NCBI RefSeq assembly: GCF_014174305.1
Contig: NZ_JABEQH010000003.1
Location: 145,800 to 209,799 of the forward strand
Source: Gluconacetobacter johannae
Lineage (GTDB): Bacteria > Pseudomonadota > Alphaproteobacteria > Acetobacterales > Acetobacteraceae
Length of the DNA stretch: 64,000 nucleotides
Reading direction: 5' to 3'
Notes under the pieces: model-generated
What the model was told of the DNA's origin: nothing
The model's database searches: none
What the model saw: the letters and a program-made list of their open reading frames with translations, nothing else
Shown here: in pieces, positions 10,519 through 21,451 of the stretch
Layout of the letters: every line of letters starts with the position of its first letter
Position numbering within the stretch: position 1 is the first letter of the stretch
Made by a program: the position numbers and the translations under genes

Positions 10519-13343
10519 AGGGGCTGCCGGGCGACGAGCGGGACTGGGTCCGGCGTTTTCCGCATCTGGAACAGGCGCTGGCGCATCCGCTGGACCGGCG
10601 GCGGACGCTGAAGCTGCTGGCCCTGGCGCTGGCCGGCGGCGGGCTGGCGGGGTGCGACCCCGGCACCCCGGACCGGGGTTTCGTCTCGGCCGTGCGGGCG
10701 GCGCCGGGGGTGATTCCGGGGGTGCCCAACATCTATGCCAGCGCGCATGTGCGCGACGGCTATGCCCACGGCATTCTGGTCACCCACCAGATGGGGCGGC
10801 CGACCAAGGTGGAAGGCAACCCCGGGCATCCCGCCAGCCTGGGCGCCACCGACATCTTCGCCCAGGCCGCGATCCAGGATTTCTACGACCCCGACCGCGC
10901 CAGCGGGCCGCTGCACGACGGCATGCCGGCCGCCTGGCAGGAGGTGACGACCGCGTTGCAGGCGGTGCGCGCGCCCGTCGGAAGCGTGCCGCAGGCGGCG
11001 TCCGGCCTGCGTATCCTGACCGGAACGGTCACGTCGCCCACGCTTGGGGCGGCGATCGACGCGCTGCTGGCGGCCCACCCCGGCGCGGTCTGGCATCAAT
11101 GGGACGCCATCGGGCGGGATGCGGCGCGGCAGGGCGCGGCCCTGGCCTATGGCCGCCCGGCGATGGTGATCCCGGACCTGCGGCAGGTGGATGTCGCCCT
11201 GGCCGTGGACAGCGACCTGCTGGACAGCGCGCCCGGCCATCTGCGCCATGCACGGGCCTTCGCCGGACGGCGCAACCCGGTGCAAGGGCCGATGAACCGC
11301 CTCTATGCCGTGGAGCCGACGCCCAGCCTGACGGGTGTGGCCGCCGACCACCGCTTCGTCGCGGCCCCGGCCGTCTGCGATGAGATCGTCGGGCGGCTGG
11401 GCGCGGCCATCCTGCACAATGCGGCGCCGTCCGGCGGGCCGGACTGGCTGGGGGCGGTGGTGGCCGATCTGCGCGCCCATCCCGGCCGGGCGCTGATCCA
11501 TCTCGGCCCCGATCACGGGGCCGACGCCCACGCGAGCGTGCACGCGATGAACGAGGCGCTGGGCGGCCGGGGCGGGGCGTTCGACGTGTTCGAGCCGCCC
11601 GACTATCGGCCCGCGCAGCCCACATCGACCTTGTCGGCGCTGATGGACGACATGGAGAACGGGCGCGTCCGGGCGCTGCTGATCCTGGACGTCAACCCGG
11701 TCTATCAGGTGCCGCGCTTTGCCGCGGCGCTGCCGCGCGTCCCCCTCAGCGTGGCGCTGGCGGACCGGCCGCACGAGACGGCGCAGGCGGCCCGCTGGCA
11801 TGTTCCGCTGGCCCACGGGTTCGAGGACTGGGGCGACGCCCGCGCCGATGACGGCACAGCGACGATCCTGCAGCCGCAGGCCATGCCGCTTTACGGCGGG
11901 ATGAGCGCCGTGACCGTCCTGCGGGCCTGTGCCGGGGACGCCGCCCGATCCGCGCGGGAGCAGGTGCGGCAGACGTGGCGGGAGCGGCTGGCGTCCGAGG
12001 CCGACTGGCGCGCGGCGCTGGCGGCCGGCGTGGTGCCGGGCACCGCCGCCCCGCGCCTCGATGCGGCGATCGCGACCGTCCTGCCACCCGTATCACCCGC
12101 CGGATCGGCGGCGTTGACCCTGCTGCTGCGGCCCGATCCGCATCTGTGGGACGGGCGCGAGGCGAACAACCCGTGGTTGCAGGAACTGCCGCGACCGCTG
12201 AGCAAGACCGTCTGGGGCAATCCGCTGCTGATTCCGCCGGAGCTGGCGCGATCGCAAGGCCTGCGTAACGGGGACGAGGTCGCGCTGTCGGTGGGCGCGC
12301 ATCGCGTCGCGCTGCCGGTGTGGGTGCAGCTTGGGCAGGCATCGGGCTGCGTCGTCGGGCTGCTGGGGTCGGGCCGGCGGCATGCGGGGGCGACGGGCGA
12401 CGGGGTCGGCACGGACCTGTATCCGCTGCGCGACGCCGCCGGGCCGGTGCGGATTGTCGCCACCGGCCGCACCGTGGCCGTCGCCTGCACCGAGCACCAT
12501 GCCACGCTGGTCGCCGACGCGCCGTCCGACATCGTGCGGCATGGCACGCTGGCGCGGTTTCGGCAGGATGCTGGATTCCTGGGGAAGATGCAGGATCATC
12601 CAGTCCCCGCCGCCGCCCTGTACCGGCGCGACCCCGGCGCCCCGGTGGCGTGGGGGATGAGCATCGACCTGAACGCCTGCATCGGCTGCAACGCCTGCAT
12701 GACCGCCTGCCAGGCGGAGAACAACGTGCCGGTGGTGGGGCGGGACGAGGTGCTGCGCCAGCGCGAGATGCACTGGCTGCGGATTGACCGGATCTATGAA
12801 GGAACGCAGTCCGCCCCCGATACGTTCTTCCAGCCGATGCTCTGCATGCATTGCGAACAGGCGCCTTGCGAGACGGTCTGCCCCGTCGGCGCCACGACGC
12901 ATGATTCGGAGGGCCTGAACGTGATGGTCTACAACCGATGCGTCGGCACGAAATTCTGTTCCAACAACTGTCCTTACAAGGTCAGGCGATTCAATTATTT
13001 CGCCTTCGCCGAGCAGGAACGCCGGCCGCCGATCAGCCGCAATCCGGACGTTTCGGTGCGCGCGCGCGGCGTGATGGAAAAATGCACCTTCTGCGTCCAG
13101 CGGATCGCGCAGGCGCGCATCGCGGCCGACCGCGACGGGGTGGCGGAACAGGTGGTGACGGCCTGCCAGGCCGCCTGTCCCACGCAGGCCATCACCTTCG
13201 GCGACATCAACGATCCTGACGCCGCCGTCAGCCATCGCAAGGCCAGCCCGCTGACCTATGTGGTGCTGCCCGAACAGGGCACGCATCCGCGCGTGACCTA
13301 TGAGGGGCGCATCCGCAACCGCAATCCGGCGATCGAACTGTGA
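10506..13343 (+). CDS. actB: ACIII iron-sulfur subunit ActB (molybdopterin-fold plus ferredoxin domain)
   Basis: Large periplasmic subunit of ACIII, 945 residues. The N terminus carries RRRTLKLLALALAGGGLAGC, which looks like a Tat-type leader ending in a lipobox-like Cys. Residues up to about 700 resemble the molybdopterin-oxidoreductase fold; family knowledge says ActB has lost the cofactor. The C-terminal 230 residues hold ferredoxin cysteines: CIGCNACMTACQAENN, CMHCEQAPCETVCPVG, CVGTKFCSNNCPYK, CTFC and CQAACPTQAI, enough for three 4Fe-4S and one 3Fe-4S cluster. Start ATG 10506 overlaps the actA end by 13 nt; GTG 10497 is an alternative. Its stop overlaps the actC GTG. Confidence 0.94.
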   Translation: MPSLEGLPGDERDWVRRFPHLEQALAHPLDRRRTLKLLALALAGGGLAGCDPGTPDRGFVSAVRAAPGVIPGVPNIYASAHVRDGYAHGILVTHQMGRPTKVEGNPGHPASLGATDIFAQAAIQDFYDPDRASGPLHDGMPAAWQEVTTALQAVRAPVGSVPQAASGLRILTGTVTSPTLGAAIDALLAAHPGAVWHQWDAIGRDAARQGAALAYGRPAMVIPDLRQVDVALAVDSDLLDSAPGHLRHARAFAGRRNPVQGPMNRLYAVEPTPSLTGVAADHRFVAAPAVCDEIVGRLGAAILHNAAPSGGPDWLGAVVADLRAHPGRALIHLGPDHGADAHASVHAMNEALGGRGGAFDVFEPPDYRPAQPTSTLSALMDDMENGRVRALLILDVNPVYQVPRFAAALPRVPLSVALADRPHETAQAARWHVPLAHGFEDWGDARADDGTATILQPQAMPLYGGMSAVTVLRACAGDAARSAREQVRQTWRERLASEADWRAALAAGVVPGTAAPRLDAAIATVLPPVSPAGSAALTLLLRPDPHLWDGREANNPWLQELPRPLSKTVWGNPLLIPPELARSQGLRNGDEVALSVGAHRVALPVWVQLGQASGCVVGLLGSGRRHAGATGDGVGTDLYPLRDAAGPVRIVATGRTVAVACTEHHATLVADAPSDIVRHGTLARFRQDAGFLGKMQDHPVPAAALYRRDPGAPVAWGMSIDLNACIGCNACMTACQAENNVPVVGRDEVLRQREMHWLRIDRIYEGTQSAPDTFFQPMLCMHCEQAPCETVCPVGATTHDSEGLNVMVYNRCVGTKFCSNNCPYKVRRFNYFAFAEQERRPPISRNPDVSVRARGVMEKCTFCVQRIAQARIAADRDGVAEQVVTACQAACPTQAITFGDINDPDAAVSHRKASPLTYVVLPEQGTHPRVTYEGRIRNRNPAIEL

Positions 13344-14698
13344 GCGGCCCGGCCGCCGTCGCTCCGGTCGTCGCACCTGGCGAGACCGCACAATCGTTGA
13401 CCGAGCGCATCTGCGCGGTGACGCTGCGCGAGGGCGCGCGCCCGTGGACGCCGCTGTGGTGGTGGGCGGCCCTTGCGGTGTCGCTGGGGCTGCTGGGGAT
13501 GGGCGTGATCGCGGTCGGGTGGCTGTTCTATGCCGGCCTGGGCATCTGGGGCATCGACTGGCCGGTGGTCTGGGGGCTGGATATCCTCAATTACGTCTGG
13601 TGGATCGCCATCGCCTCGGGCGGCACGTTCATCTCGGCGCTGTTCTTCCTGCTGGGGGTGGAGTGGCGCACGGCGCTGAACCGGCTGGCGGAAAGCCTGA
13701 CCCTGTGCGCGGCCCTGTGCGCCGCCATCTTTCCGATCCTGCATCTGGGCCGGCCGTGGTTCTTCTACTGGTTGTTTCCCTACCCGAACACCATGGGGCT
13801 GTGGGCGCAGTTCCGCAGCCCCCTGGTGTGGGATTTCTTCGCGATCCTGACGTACGTCCTGGCGTCGATCCTGTTCTGGTATTTCGGGCTGCTGCCGGAT
13901 CTTGCGACCTTGCGCGACCGGGCGCAGGGGCAGGGGCGGCGCGTGTTCTATGGCGTGCTGGCCCTGGGTTTTCGCGGATCGGGCCGGCAGTGGCGGCATT
14001 ATCGCGCGGTCTATGCCGTCATGGCCGCGCTGATGGCGCCGCTGGTGGTGTCGGTGCACAGCATCGTGGGCATGGATTTCGCGGGCAGCGCCGCCACCGG
14101 CTGGCATTCCACGCAGTTTCCGCCATTCTTCGTGTTCGGCGCGGCCCTGTCGGGGTTCGCCGTCGTGCTGCTGGCCATCCTGCCGCTGCGGTCGCTGCTG
14201 GGCCTGCACGCCTATGTGACCGAGCGGCATATCGACGTGCTGGGCCGGCTGTTCCTGACCAGCAGCCTGTGTGTCGGCTACGCCTATGTCATGGACGCCT
14301 TCGCCACCTTCTACGGGCCGGACGAGGCGGACCGGACGATGTTCCTCATGCGCGTCTTCGGCCTGTATGCGCCGGTCTATTGGGGCACCATCGTCCTGAA
14401 CATCGTGTTTCCGCAATTGCTGTGGTGGCGGTCGGTGCGGCTGACGCAGCCGCTGGTGTGGCTGATCGGCCTGGGGGTGCTGGTGGGCATGTGGCTGGAG
14501 CGGTTCCAGATCATCGTGACCAGCCTGGCGCGCACGCAACTGCCCTCGACCTGGGGGCAGTACACGCCGACGCTATGGGAATGGAGCCTGCTGTTCGGCA
14601 CGATCGGGCTGTTCCTGACCGCCTTCCTGCTGATCGTGCGGCTGATGCCGGTGGTGGCGATGGCCGAAATGCGGGCCATGCTGCGGGGGCCGGCATGA
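13340..14698 (+). CDS. actC: ACIII quinol-binding membrane subunit ActC (NrfD family)
   Basis: Polytopic NrfD/PsrC-type subunit that provides the quinol site and partners ActB. The 452-residue protein has about ten hydrophobic segments, starting near residue 35 with LWWWAALAVSLGLLGMGV. Family signatures include GIDWPVVWGLDILNYVWWIA, SGGTFISA, HLGRPWFFYWLFPYPN, SVHSIVGMDFA, GWHSTQFPPFFVFGAALSG and FATFYGPDE. The start is GTG overlapping the actB stop (GTGA); the end overlaps actD (ATGA). Confidence 0.94.
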   Translation: MSGPAAVAPVVAPGETAQSLTERICAVTLREGARPWTPLWWWAALAVSLGLLGMGVIAVGWLFYAGLGIWGIDWPVVWGLDILNYVWWIAIASGGTFISALFFLLGVEWRTALNRLAESLTLCAALCAAIFPILHLGRPWFFYWLFPYPNTMGLWAQFRSPLVWDFFAILTYVLASILFWYFGLLPDLATLRDRAQGQGRRVFYGVLALGFRGSGRQWRHYRAVYAVMAALMAPLVVSVHSIVGMDFAGSAATGWHSTQFPPFFVFGAALSGFAVVLLAILPLRSLLGLHAYVTERHIDVLGRLFLTSSLCVGYAYVMDAFATFYGPDEADRTMFLMRVFGLYAPVYWGTIVLNIVFPQLLWWRSVRLTQPLVWLIGLGVLVGMWLERFQIIVTSLARTQLPSTWGQYTPTLWEWSLLFGTIGLFLTAFLLIVRLMPVVAMAEMRAMLRGPA

Positions 14699-15195
14699 TC
14701 GTCGCCGCCTTCGCCACCGAAGCCGCGATGCGGGAGGCCGCCGCCGAGATCCGGCGCGGCGACCCCGGCGGCGTCGAGACCTATATGGCGATGGAGCCGG
14801 ACGAGGCACAGGGTGGGGCGGAAGGCGGCTCCATCCTGCCGGCGGTGATGCTGGGCGGCGGGGTCGCGGGCGGGCTGGGCGGTTTCCTGATGCAGGCCTA
14901 TGCCACGACCATCAGCTATCCGCAGAATATCGGCGGCCGGCCGGACCTGTCCTGGCCCGCCTATATTCCCACGACCTTCGAACTGGCGGTGCTGGGCGCG
15001 GTGGTCGCCGGCATGGCCGGGTTCCTGGTGCTGGCCGGGATGCCGCGCCTGTACGACCCCGTCGACGAGGCGGAGGGCATGCGCGCGGCGATGCTGGGGG
15101 GCTATGTCCTGGTCGCGCGTCCCACCGACGCCGCCCGCGCGCGCCAGGTGCTGTCCCGCCACGCCGCGATCGGAATCGAGGACGTGGCGGAATGA
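14695..15195 (+). CDS. actD: ACIII membrane subunit ActD
   Basis: Small integral ACIII subunit, 166 residues. It has an N-terminal soluble domain (IVAAFATEAAMREAAAEIRR), then two membrane helices near residues 40-65 (SILPAVMLGGGVAGGLGGFL) and 95-118 (FELAVLGAVVAGMAGFLVLA). Between them sits the conserved stretch SYPQNIGGRPDLSWPAYIP. The fold resembles DUF3341 proteins, which accompany NrfD subunits. It overlaps actC and actE by 4 nt each. Confidence 0.92.
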   Translation: MIVAAFATEAAMREAAAEIRRGDPGGVETYMAMEPDEAQGGAEGGSILPAVMLGGGVAGGLGGFLMQAYATTISYPQNIGGRPDLSWPAYIPTTFELAVLGAVVAGMAGFLVLAGMPRLYDPVDEAEGMRAAMLGGYVLVARPTDAARARQVLSRHAAIGIEDVAE

Positions 15196-15692
15196 GGAAC
15201 GCCGCCGCCTTCGCTGTCGGGATCGCGGCCATGGCCCTGGTGGTCGCGGGCTGCGACGACATGACCAGCCAGAAGAAGCAGAACCCGTACGCCAGCCGCG
15301 CCACCGCGCCGGGCGACGTCCCGTCCGGCACGGTGCAGTACGGCGAGGCGCCCCGGCCGGCGCCGCCGCTGACCATGGCGCTGCTGGAGCGTGGACGGAC
15401 CGAATATCATGTGTTCTGCGCGCCCTGCCATGCCGAGACGGGCGACGGGCATGGCATGATCGTGCAGCGCGGCTTTCCGGCCGCGCCGCCGCTGGCCACC
15501 GCCGAACTGATGGCTGCCCCGCCGCAGCGGCTGTACGACGTCGTGACCGGCGGCTGGGGCGTGATGTACGGCTTCGCCCAGCGGATCGCGCCGGACGATC
15601 GCTGGGCCGTCGTCGCCTATGTGCGTGCGTTGCAGCGCAGCCAGCACATGATGCTGGCCGACCTGACACCCCGGCAGCGGGCCGCGCCATGA
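15192..15692 (+). CDS. actE: ACIII monoheme cytochrome c lipoprotein ActE
   Basis: Periplasmic electron-carrier subunit of ACIII, 166 residues. A hydrophobic signal ends in a lipobox (ALVVAGC, Cys20), so the protein is probably lipid-anchored. The single heme motif CAPCH is followed by the typical QYGEAPRPAPP and AETGDGHGMIVQRGFPAAPP context, and a Met ligand is available in GVMYGF. Downstream, WAVVAYVRALQRSQ closes the cytochrome c fold. It is coupled to actD and actF by ATGA-type overlaps. Confidence 0.93.
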   Translation: MRNAAAFAVGIAAMALVVAGCDDMTSQKKQNPYASRATAPGDVPSGTVQYGEAPRPAPPLTMALLERGRTEYHVFCAPCHAETGDGHGMIVQRGFPAAPPLATAELMAAPPQRLYDVVTGGWGVMYGFAQRIAPDDRWAVVAYVRALQRSQHMMLADLTPRQRAAP

Positions 15693-16735
15693 GGGGACCC
15701 CTGGCCCGTACCGAACGCGTGGCGTGGGGCGTCGCCGGACTGGCGGGGCTTGGGGTGCTGGCCGGGCTGGTGTGGAGGCCCCATGCGGTCTACGGCCCGT
15801 GGCTTGCGGCGTGCGCCGCCTGGCTGGGCTGGCCGCTGGGCAGCATGGCGCTGATCCTGGCGCACGCGCTGACGGGCGGGCGCTGGGGCGACACGCTGCG
15901 CCCGGCCCTGCGCGCCGGGGTGGCCACGCTGCCGCTGGGCCTGCCGGCGCTGGCGGTGCTGCTGGCCGGGGCGGGTGATCTCTATCCCTGGCTGCACGCG
16001 CACGGCGCCAACCGGTTCTATCTGAACGCGCCGTTCGCCCTGCTGCGGGTCGCGCTCTATGCGCTGGTCTGGGGCACGCTTGCGGTGGTGTGCCTGCGGG
16101 GGCGGGAGGTGGCGCGCATTGCGCCGGCGGGGCTGATCCTGCTGGCGCTGACCTTCAGTTTCGCGGCCATCGACCTGACGGAATCGCTCGACCCGCGCTT
16201 CAGTTCCAGCGCCTACGGGCTGATCGCATCCGCAGGGGCGGGGCTGCTGGCGCTGGCGCTGGGCATGCTGCTGGCCCTGCTGGCCGGCGGGGTGGCCGAC
16301 CGGGACGCTGTGCGCGACCTGGCCCGGCTGCTGCTGGGGCTGACGGTGCTGTGGGCCTATCTGGATTTCATGCAGTTCCTGATCGTCTGGCAGTCCAACC
16401 TGCCGGTCGAGGCCGCCTGGTACGGCCGCCGGCTGCATGGGGGGTGGGGCGCCATCGCGGTGGGGATCGCGCTGCTGCATTTCCTGCTGCCCTTCGTGCT
16501 GCTGATGCTGGCCCCGCTGCAGGTCAGGCGGCCGGTCGTCGTGGCGGCGGCGACACTGCTGGTGGTCATGGAGGTGGTGCGTAACCTGTGGCTGGTCCTG
16601 CCGGAACGCGCGCCGGTGTCGGTGCTGCTGACCCTGGCGTCGCTTCTGCTGTTCGCGGCGGCGGGGGCGGCGCTGGGCCTCCGCTCGATGCTGCGCCAGG
16701 GCGCGGCGATGGGCATGGGGGGCGCCCATGGCTGA
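15689..16735 (+). CDS. actF: ACIII membrane subunit ActF
   Basis: Polytopic ACIII subunit related to NrfD/ActC, 348 residues with about ten hydrophobic segments. The segment LWAYLDFMQFLIVWQSNLP (about residues 224-242), containing the conserved YxxFxQFLIVW pattern, is characteristic of ActF. FSFAAIDLTESLDPRFSSS is another family stretch. The start ATG overlaps the actE stop; the 3' end overlaps the next small gene by 8 nt. Confidence 0.92.
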   Translation: MRGPLARTERVAWGVAGLAGLGVLAGLVWRPHAVYGPWLAACAAWLGWPLGSMALILAHALTGGRWGDTLRPALRAGVATLPLGLPALAVLLAGAGDLYPWLHAHGANRFYLNAPFALLRVALYALVWGTLAVVCLRGREVARIAPAGLILLALTFSFAAIDLTESLDPRFSSSAYGLIASAGAGLLALALGMLLALLAGGVADRDAVRDLARLLLGLTVLWAYLDFMQFLIVWQSNLPVEAAWYGRRLHGGWGAIAVGIALLHFLLPFVLLMLAPLQVRRPVVVAAATLLVVMEVVRNLWLVLPERAPVSVLLTLASLLLFAAAGAALGLRSMLRQGAAMGMGGAHG

Positions 16736-17108
16736 CGATCCCGCCCCGCATTTTTCCCGCCCCCGTCACGAACCCGCGGACGTGACCCTGCGGCCGGTCG
16801 TGGCCGTCGGCTTGGGGGTGGGCGTCGCGGTGGTGGCGCTGGCGGTGCTGGCCGATGTGCTGTTCCCGCAGCGCGCGCTGGACATGCTGCTGCGCGCGCC
16901 CCTGCCGCCGATGACGTCGCCCGCCCTGCAAAGCGATCCGCCGGCCGACATGGCGGCCTTCCGCGCGGCGGACCTGGCGCGGCTGACCGGTTTCGGCTGG
17001 GTGGATCGCAAGGGCGGCGTGGCCCATGTGCCGATCGACCAGGCGATGCGGCAGGTGGCGCGGGACGGCATTCCGGGCTGGCCCGCCGCCGGGGCGGGCC
17101 GGCCATGA
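16728..17108 (+). CDS. small single-pass membrane protein of ACIII/cytochrome oxidase operon
   Basis: A 126-residue protein with one hydrophobic helix (about residues 22-46, LRPVVAVGLGVGVAVVALAV) and a periplasmic tail. The tail holds a conserved-looking block, FGWVDRKGGVAHVPIDQAM, followed by GIPGWP. I recall similar GWVD...IPIDxAM proteins encoded next to SCO and cytochrome oxidase genes in other bacteria, but the function is not known to me. It overlaps actF and sco, so it is made with the complex; an assembly or accessory role is inference only. Confidence 0.8.
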   Translation: MADDPAPHFSRPRHEPADVTLRPVVAVGLGVGVAVVALAVLADVLFPQRALDMLLRAPLPPMTSPALQSDPPADMAAFRAADLARLTGFGWVDRKGGVAHVPIDQAMRQVARDGIPGWPAAGAGRP

Positions 17109-17881
17109 GGCCCGTGGCGGCGGCATTTCTGGTCCTGGCGGCGGCGCTGGTGTCGCCGGGGCCGGCGCGGGCCGGGCCGATGCAGGATCTGGCCTTCACC
17201 CAGCGGCAGGGGGCGTCGCTGCCGCTGGATGCGCGCTTCACCGACACGGCGGGGCGCACCCTGCCGCTGGGGGCGTTCCTCGACGGGCATCCGGCCATCC
17301 TGTCGATGGGCTATTACAATTGCCCCAACCTGTGCGCGCTGGAACGCGAGGATCTGCTGCATGCCCTGGGCGTGAGCGGCCTGAAGCCGCCCGGCGATTA
17401 TGCGCTGATCGTCGTCAGCATCGACCCCGCCGAAACCGCCGCCCTGGCCCGGCAGGCCCGGCAGGACGACCTGGCCCGCCACGCCACCGACGGCGCCGAG
17501 CAGGGCTGGCACTTCCTGGTGGGCCAGGCGGGTTCGATCCGCCGCCTGGCCGAGGCGGTGGGGTTCCATGCGCGCTACGATCCGGCGCTGAAGCAGTATC
17601 TGCATCCGATGGGGCTGGTCTTCGCGACGCCGGCCGGCATGGTCTCGGGCTATGTGCTAGGGGTCGGCTACCGCCCTGGCGATGTCCGGCAGGCCCTGGC
17701 GCAGGCCGCCCTGGGCCGGCGGGCCGAGGCGTCGCCGGTCCTGCTGCTGTGCTTTCATTACGATGCCGCCACCGGGCGCTATACGCTGGCGACCTGGAAG
17801 CTGCTGCGGCTGGGGGCTGCGATGACGGTGCTGGCCCTGGGGACCGGGCTGGCCATGGCCCATTGGCGGAGGGGCCGATGA
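17105..17881 (+). CDS. SCO1/SenC-family copper chaperone for CuA assembly
   Basis: Delivers copper to the CuA centre of oxidase subunit II in the periplasm. It has 258 residues with a cleavable-looking leader (AAFLVLAAALVSPGPARA). A thioredoxin-like domain carries the copper ligands CPNLC (Cys73, Cys77) and His167 (LHPMGLV). Unlike most SCO proteins, which are anchored at the N terminus, a hydrophobic helix lies at the C terminus (about residues 233-252, LGAAMTVLALGTGLAMAHW). Placement directly before coxB fits its job. It overlaps both neighbours by 4 nt. Confidence 0.93.
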   Translation: MRPVAAAFLVLAAALVSPGPARAGPMQDLAFTQRQGASLPLDARFTDTAGRTLPLGAFLDGHPAILSMGYYNCPNLCALEREDLLHALGVSGLKPPGDYALIVVSIDPAETAALARQARQDDLARHATDGAEQGWHFLVGQAGSIRRLAEAVGFHARYDPALKQYLHPMGLVFATPAGMVSGYVLGVGYRPGDVRQALAQAALGRRAEASPVLLLCFHYDAATGRYTLATWKLLRLGAAMTVLALGTGLAMAHWRRGR

Positions 17882-18843
17882 CCTGGCTGCCCGAAGCCTC
17901 GGCCCATGCCATGCGGATCGACCTGTTGCTGGCGGGGCTGGTCGTCATCAGCCTGGCGGTGCTGGGGCTGGTGTTCGGGCTGATGCTGCTGAACATCCTG
18001 CGCTTCCGCGCGGGCCGCACCACGGCCATCGCCCGCGCCATCGCGGCCCATAAGAGCTGGAGGTTCGAGATCGTCTGGACGGCCGTGACGCTGGCGATCT
18101 TCTTCGCTCTGTTCCTGTGGGCCACGCAGCTTTATGTCGTGGGCTTCCGGCCGCCGGCCGGGGCGATCCAGGTCTATGTCACCGGCAAGCAATGGATGTG
18201 GAAGGTCCAGTATCCGGGCGGCCAGCGCGAAATCAACGCGCTGCATGTGCCGGCGGGCCGGCCAGTGCAACTGCTGCTGACATCGGAAGACGTGATCCAC
18301 GATTTTTCGATCCCGGTCCTGCGGATCAAGCACGACGTGCTGCCCGGCCGGTACCAGAGCCTGTGGTTCACCGCCGACAGGACCGGATCGTTCCGGTTCT
18401 ATTGCACGCAGTTCTGCGGGCTGGCCCATTCGCGCATGACCGGCACGCTGACCATCCTCAGCGCCGCGGACTATGCCGGCTGGCTGAACAGCACGCCGGC
18501 CAGCGGCAGCCTGGCCGCGACGGGCGAGGCCCTGTTCATCCGCAGCGGGTGCAGCGGCTGCCATGCCTCCAGCCGCTATGCCCCCGACGCGGCCGATACC
18601 AGCCGGGCGCCGTCGATGGTCGGGCTGTACGGCAGCCGGGTGGTGCTGGCCGACGGGCGCGCGGTCGTGGCCGACGCCGCGTTCCTGCACGATTCCATCG
18701 TCGATGCGCCCCGCAGGCCGGGGGCGTCCTTTGCGACCGAGATGCCGTCCTTTCGCGGCGTGCTGAGCGAGGACGAACTGGCCGCGCTGGTCGCCTATCT
18801 GCAGACCCTTTCGCCCACCCTTCCGCCGAGTGCAGGGAATTGA
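17878..18843 (+). CDS. coxB: cytochrome c oxidase subunit II with fused cytochrome c (caa3 type)
   Basis: Accepts electrons and passes them through CuA to subunit I. The protein has 321 residues. Two membrane helices (about 13-42 and 65-88) precede the CuA cupredoxin domain with [13 protein letters not shown]. The CuA ligands are His141 (VIHDF), Cys176, Cys180, His184 and Met187 in [14 protein letters not shown]-terminal cytochrome c domain has the heme motif CSGCH (225-229) and a possible Met ligand in TEMPSFRG. The fusion makes this a caa3-type enzyme that can take electrons directly from ACIII. Confidence 0.95.
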   Translation: MTWLPEASAHAMRIDLLLAGLVVISLAVLGLVFGLMLLNILRFRAGRTTAIARAIAAHKSWRFEIVWTAVTLAIFFALFLWATQLYVVGFRPPAGAIQVYVTGKQWMWKVQYPGGQREINALHVPAGRPVQLLLTSEDVIHDFSIPVLRIKHDVLPGRYQSLWFTADRTGSFRFYCTQFCGLAHSRMTGTLTILSAADYAGWLNSTPASGSLAATGEALFIRSGCSGCHASSRYAPDAADTSRAPSMVGLYGSRVVLADGRAVVADAAFLHDSIVDAPRRPGASFATEMPSFRGVLSEDELAALVAYLQTLSPTLPPSAGN

Positions 18844-18848
18844 ACGCG

Positions 18849-20496
<1,648 letters not shown>

Positions 20497-20504
<8 letters not shown>

Positions 20505-21144
20505 CGGTTCGGCGCTGGATCATCACTCCCCGTACGAGACGCCCCTGCATCGGGACGAGACCGCGATCGCCGGCATGTGGCTGTTCCTGGCCAGCGAGGC
20601 CTTGCTGTTCGGCGGGCTGTTCCTGATCTGCCTGATCTATTCGCATACCCGCGCCGGTGGCTGGGCCGAGGGCGTGCGGCACACCAATCTGGCGATCGGG
20701 GCCGCCAACACCCTGATCCTGATTACCAGCAGCGCGGTCTATACGATGGCGGTCGAGGCCGGAAAGCGCGGCGACAACCGCCGCGTGGTCCGGGCCGGGT
20801 TCGGCGCGGCGGCGCTGGGCCTGACGTTCCTGGCCCTGAAGGGGGGCGAATGGGGGCAGGAATTCCGGGAGAACCTGTTTCCCGGCCCGCATTTCGCCCT
20901 TCATGGCCCTGACGCCGGGGGCGCCCAGCTTTTCTACAGCTTCTATTTCCTGGCGACCTTCCTGCACGGCATGCACATGGTGGTCGGCATCGGGTTGATC
21001 CTGTGGATCTGCCGCAAGGCCCGGCACCGGGCGTTCAGTGCCGCCTGGAACACGCCCGTGGATATCGTGGGGCTGTACTGGAGCTTCGTCGACCTGGTCT
21101 GGATGCTGCTGTTTCCGCTGCTCTATCTGATCGGGCGGGCGTGA
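20497..21144 (+). CDS. coxC: cytochrome c oxidase subunit III
   Basis: Integral structural subunit of the caa3 oxidase, 215 residues, about five hydrophobic segments starting at [19 protein letters not shown]. Family signatures include [24 protein letters not shown] (His-Gly-x-His pattern) and [20 protein letters not shown] at the C terminus. The N-terminal part is shortened compared with mitochondrial subunit III, as usual in caa3 enzymes. It is coupled to coxA (8-nt overlap) and coxD (TGATG). Confidence 0.94.
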
Positions 21145-21434
21145 TGGCGCGCATCGCGGCCTGCTGGGGAATGCTGGTCCTGCTGCTGGCGGCGGAACTG
21201 GTGGCCGCGCGCATGGGGTCCGGCATCGGCGTGGGCGTGCTGGCCGTCCTGATGGTGCTGGTCATCGTGCTGGGTTTCATGCAGATCCTGCGCGCGCCGC
21301 CGCTTGCGATCATCTTCGCGCTGGGCGGCCTGTTCTGGCTGACGATCCTGCTGGCGCTGGGCAGCCTGGACAGTTTCACGCGCACGACCGTCCCGGTGCA
21401 CGCGGCCGCCCTGCCGGGGCCGACCGCGGAGTAG
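21144..21434 (+). CDS. coxD: cytochrome c oxidase subunit IV (small membrane subunit)
   Basis: A 96-residue protein with three hydrophobic segments (LVLLLAAELVAARM, GVGVLAVLMVLVIVLGFMQI, IIFALGGLFWLTILLALGSL), ending the oxidase operon. Length, topology and position match the prokaryotic subunit IV (COX4_pro/CyoD-like) of caa3 enzymes; sequence conservation in this family is weak, so the call leans on context. The start ATG shares one base with the coxC stop. It converges on the permease gene with only 17 nt between, where I see no strong terminator. Confidence 0.85.
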   Translation: MARIAACWGMLVLLLAAELVAARMGSGIGVGVLAVLMVLVIVLGFMQILRAPPLAIIFALGGLFWLTILLALGSLDSFTRTTVPVHAAALPGPTAE

Positions 21435-21451
21435 CATCCGGGGGTGCGGGG

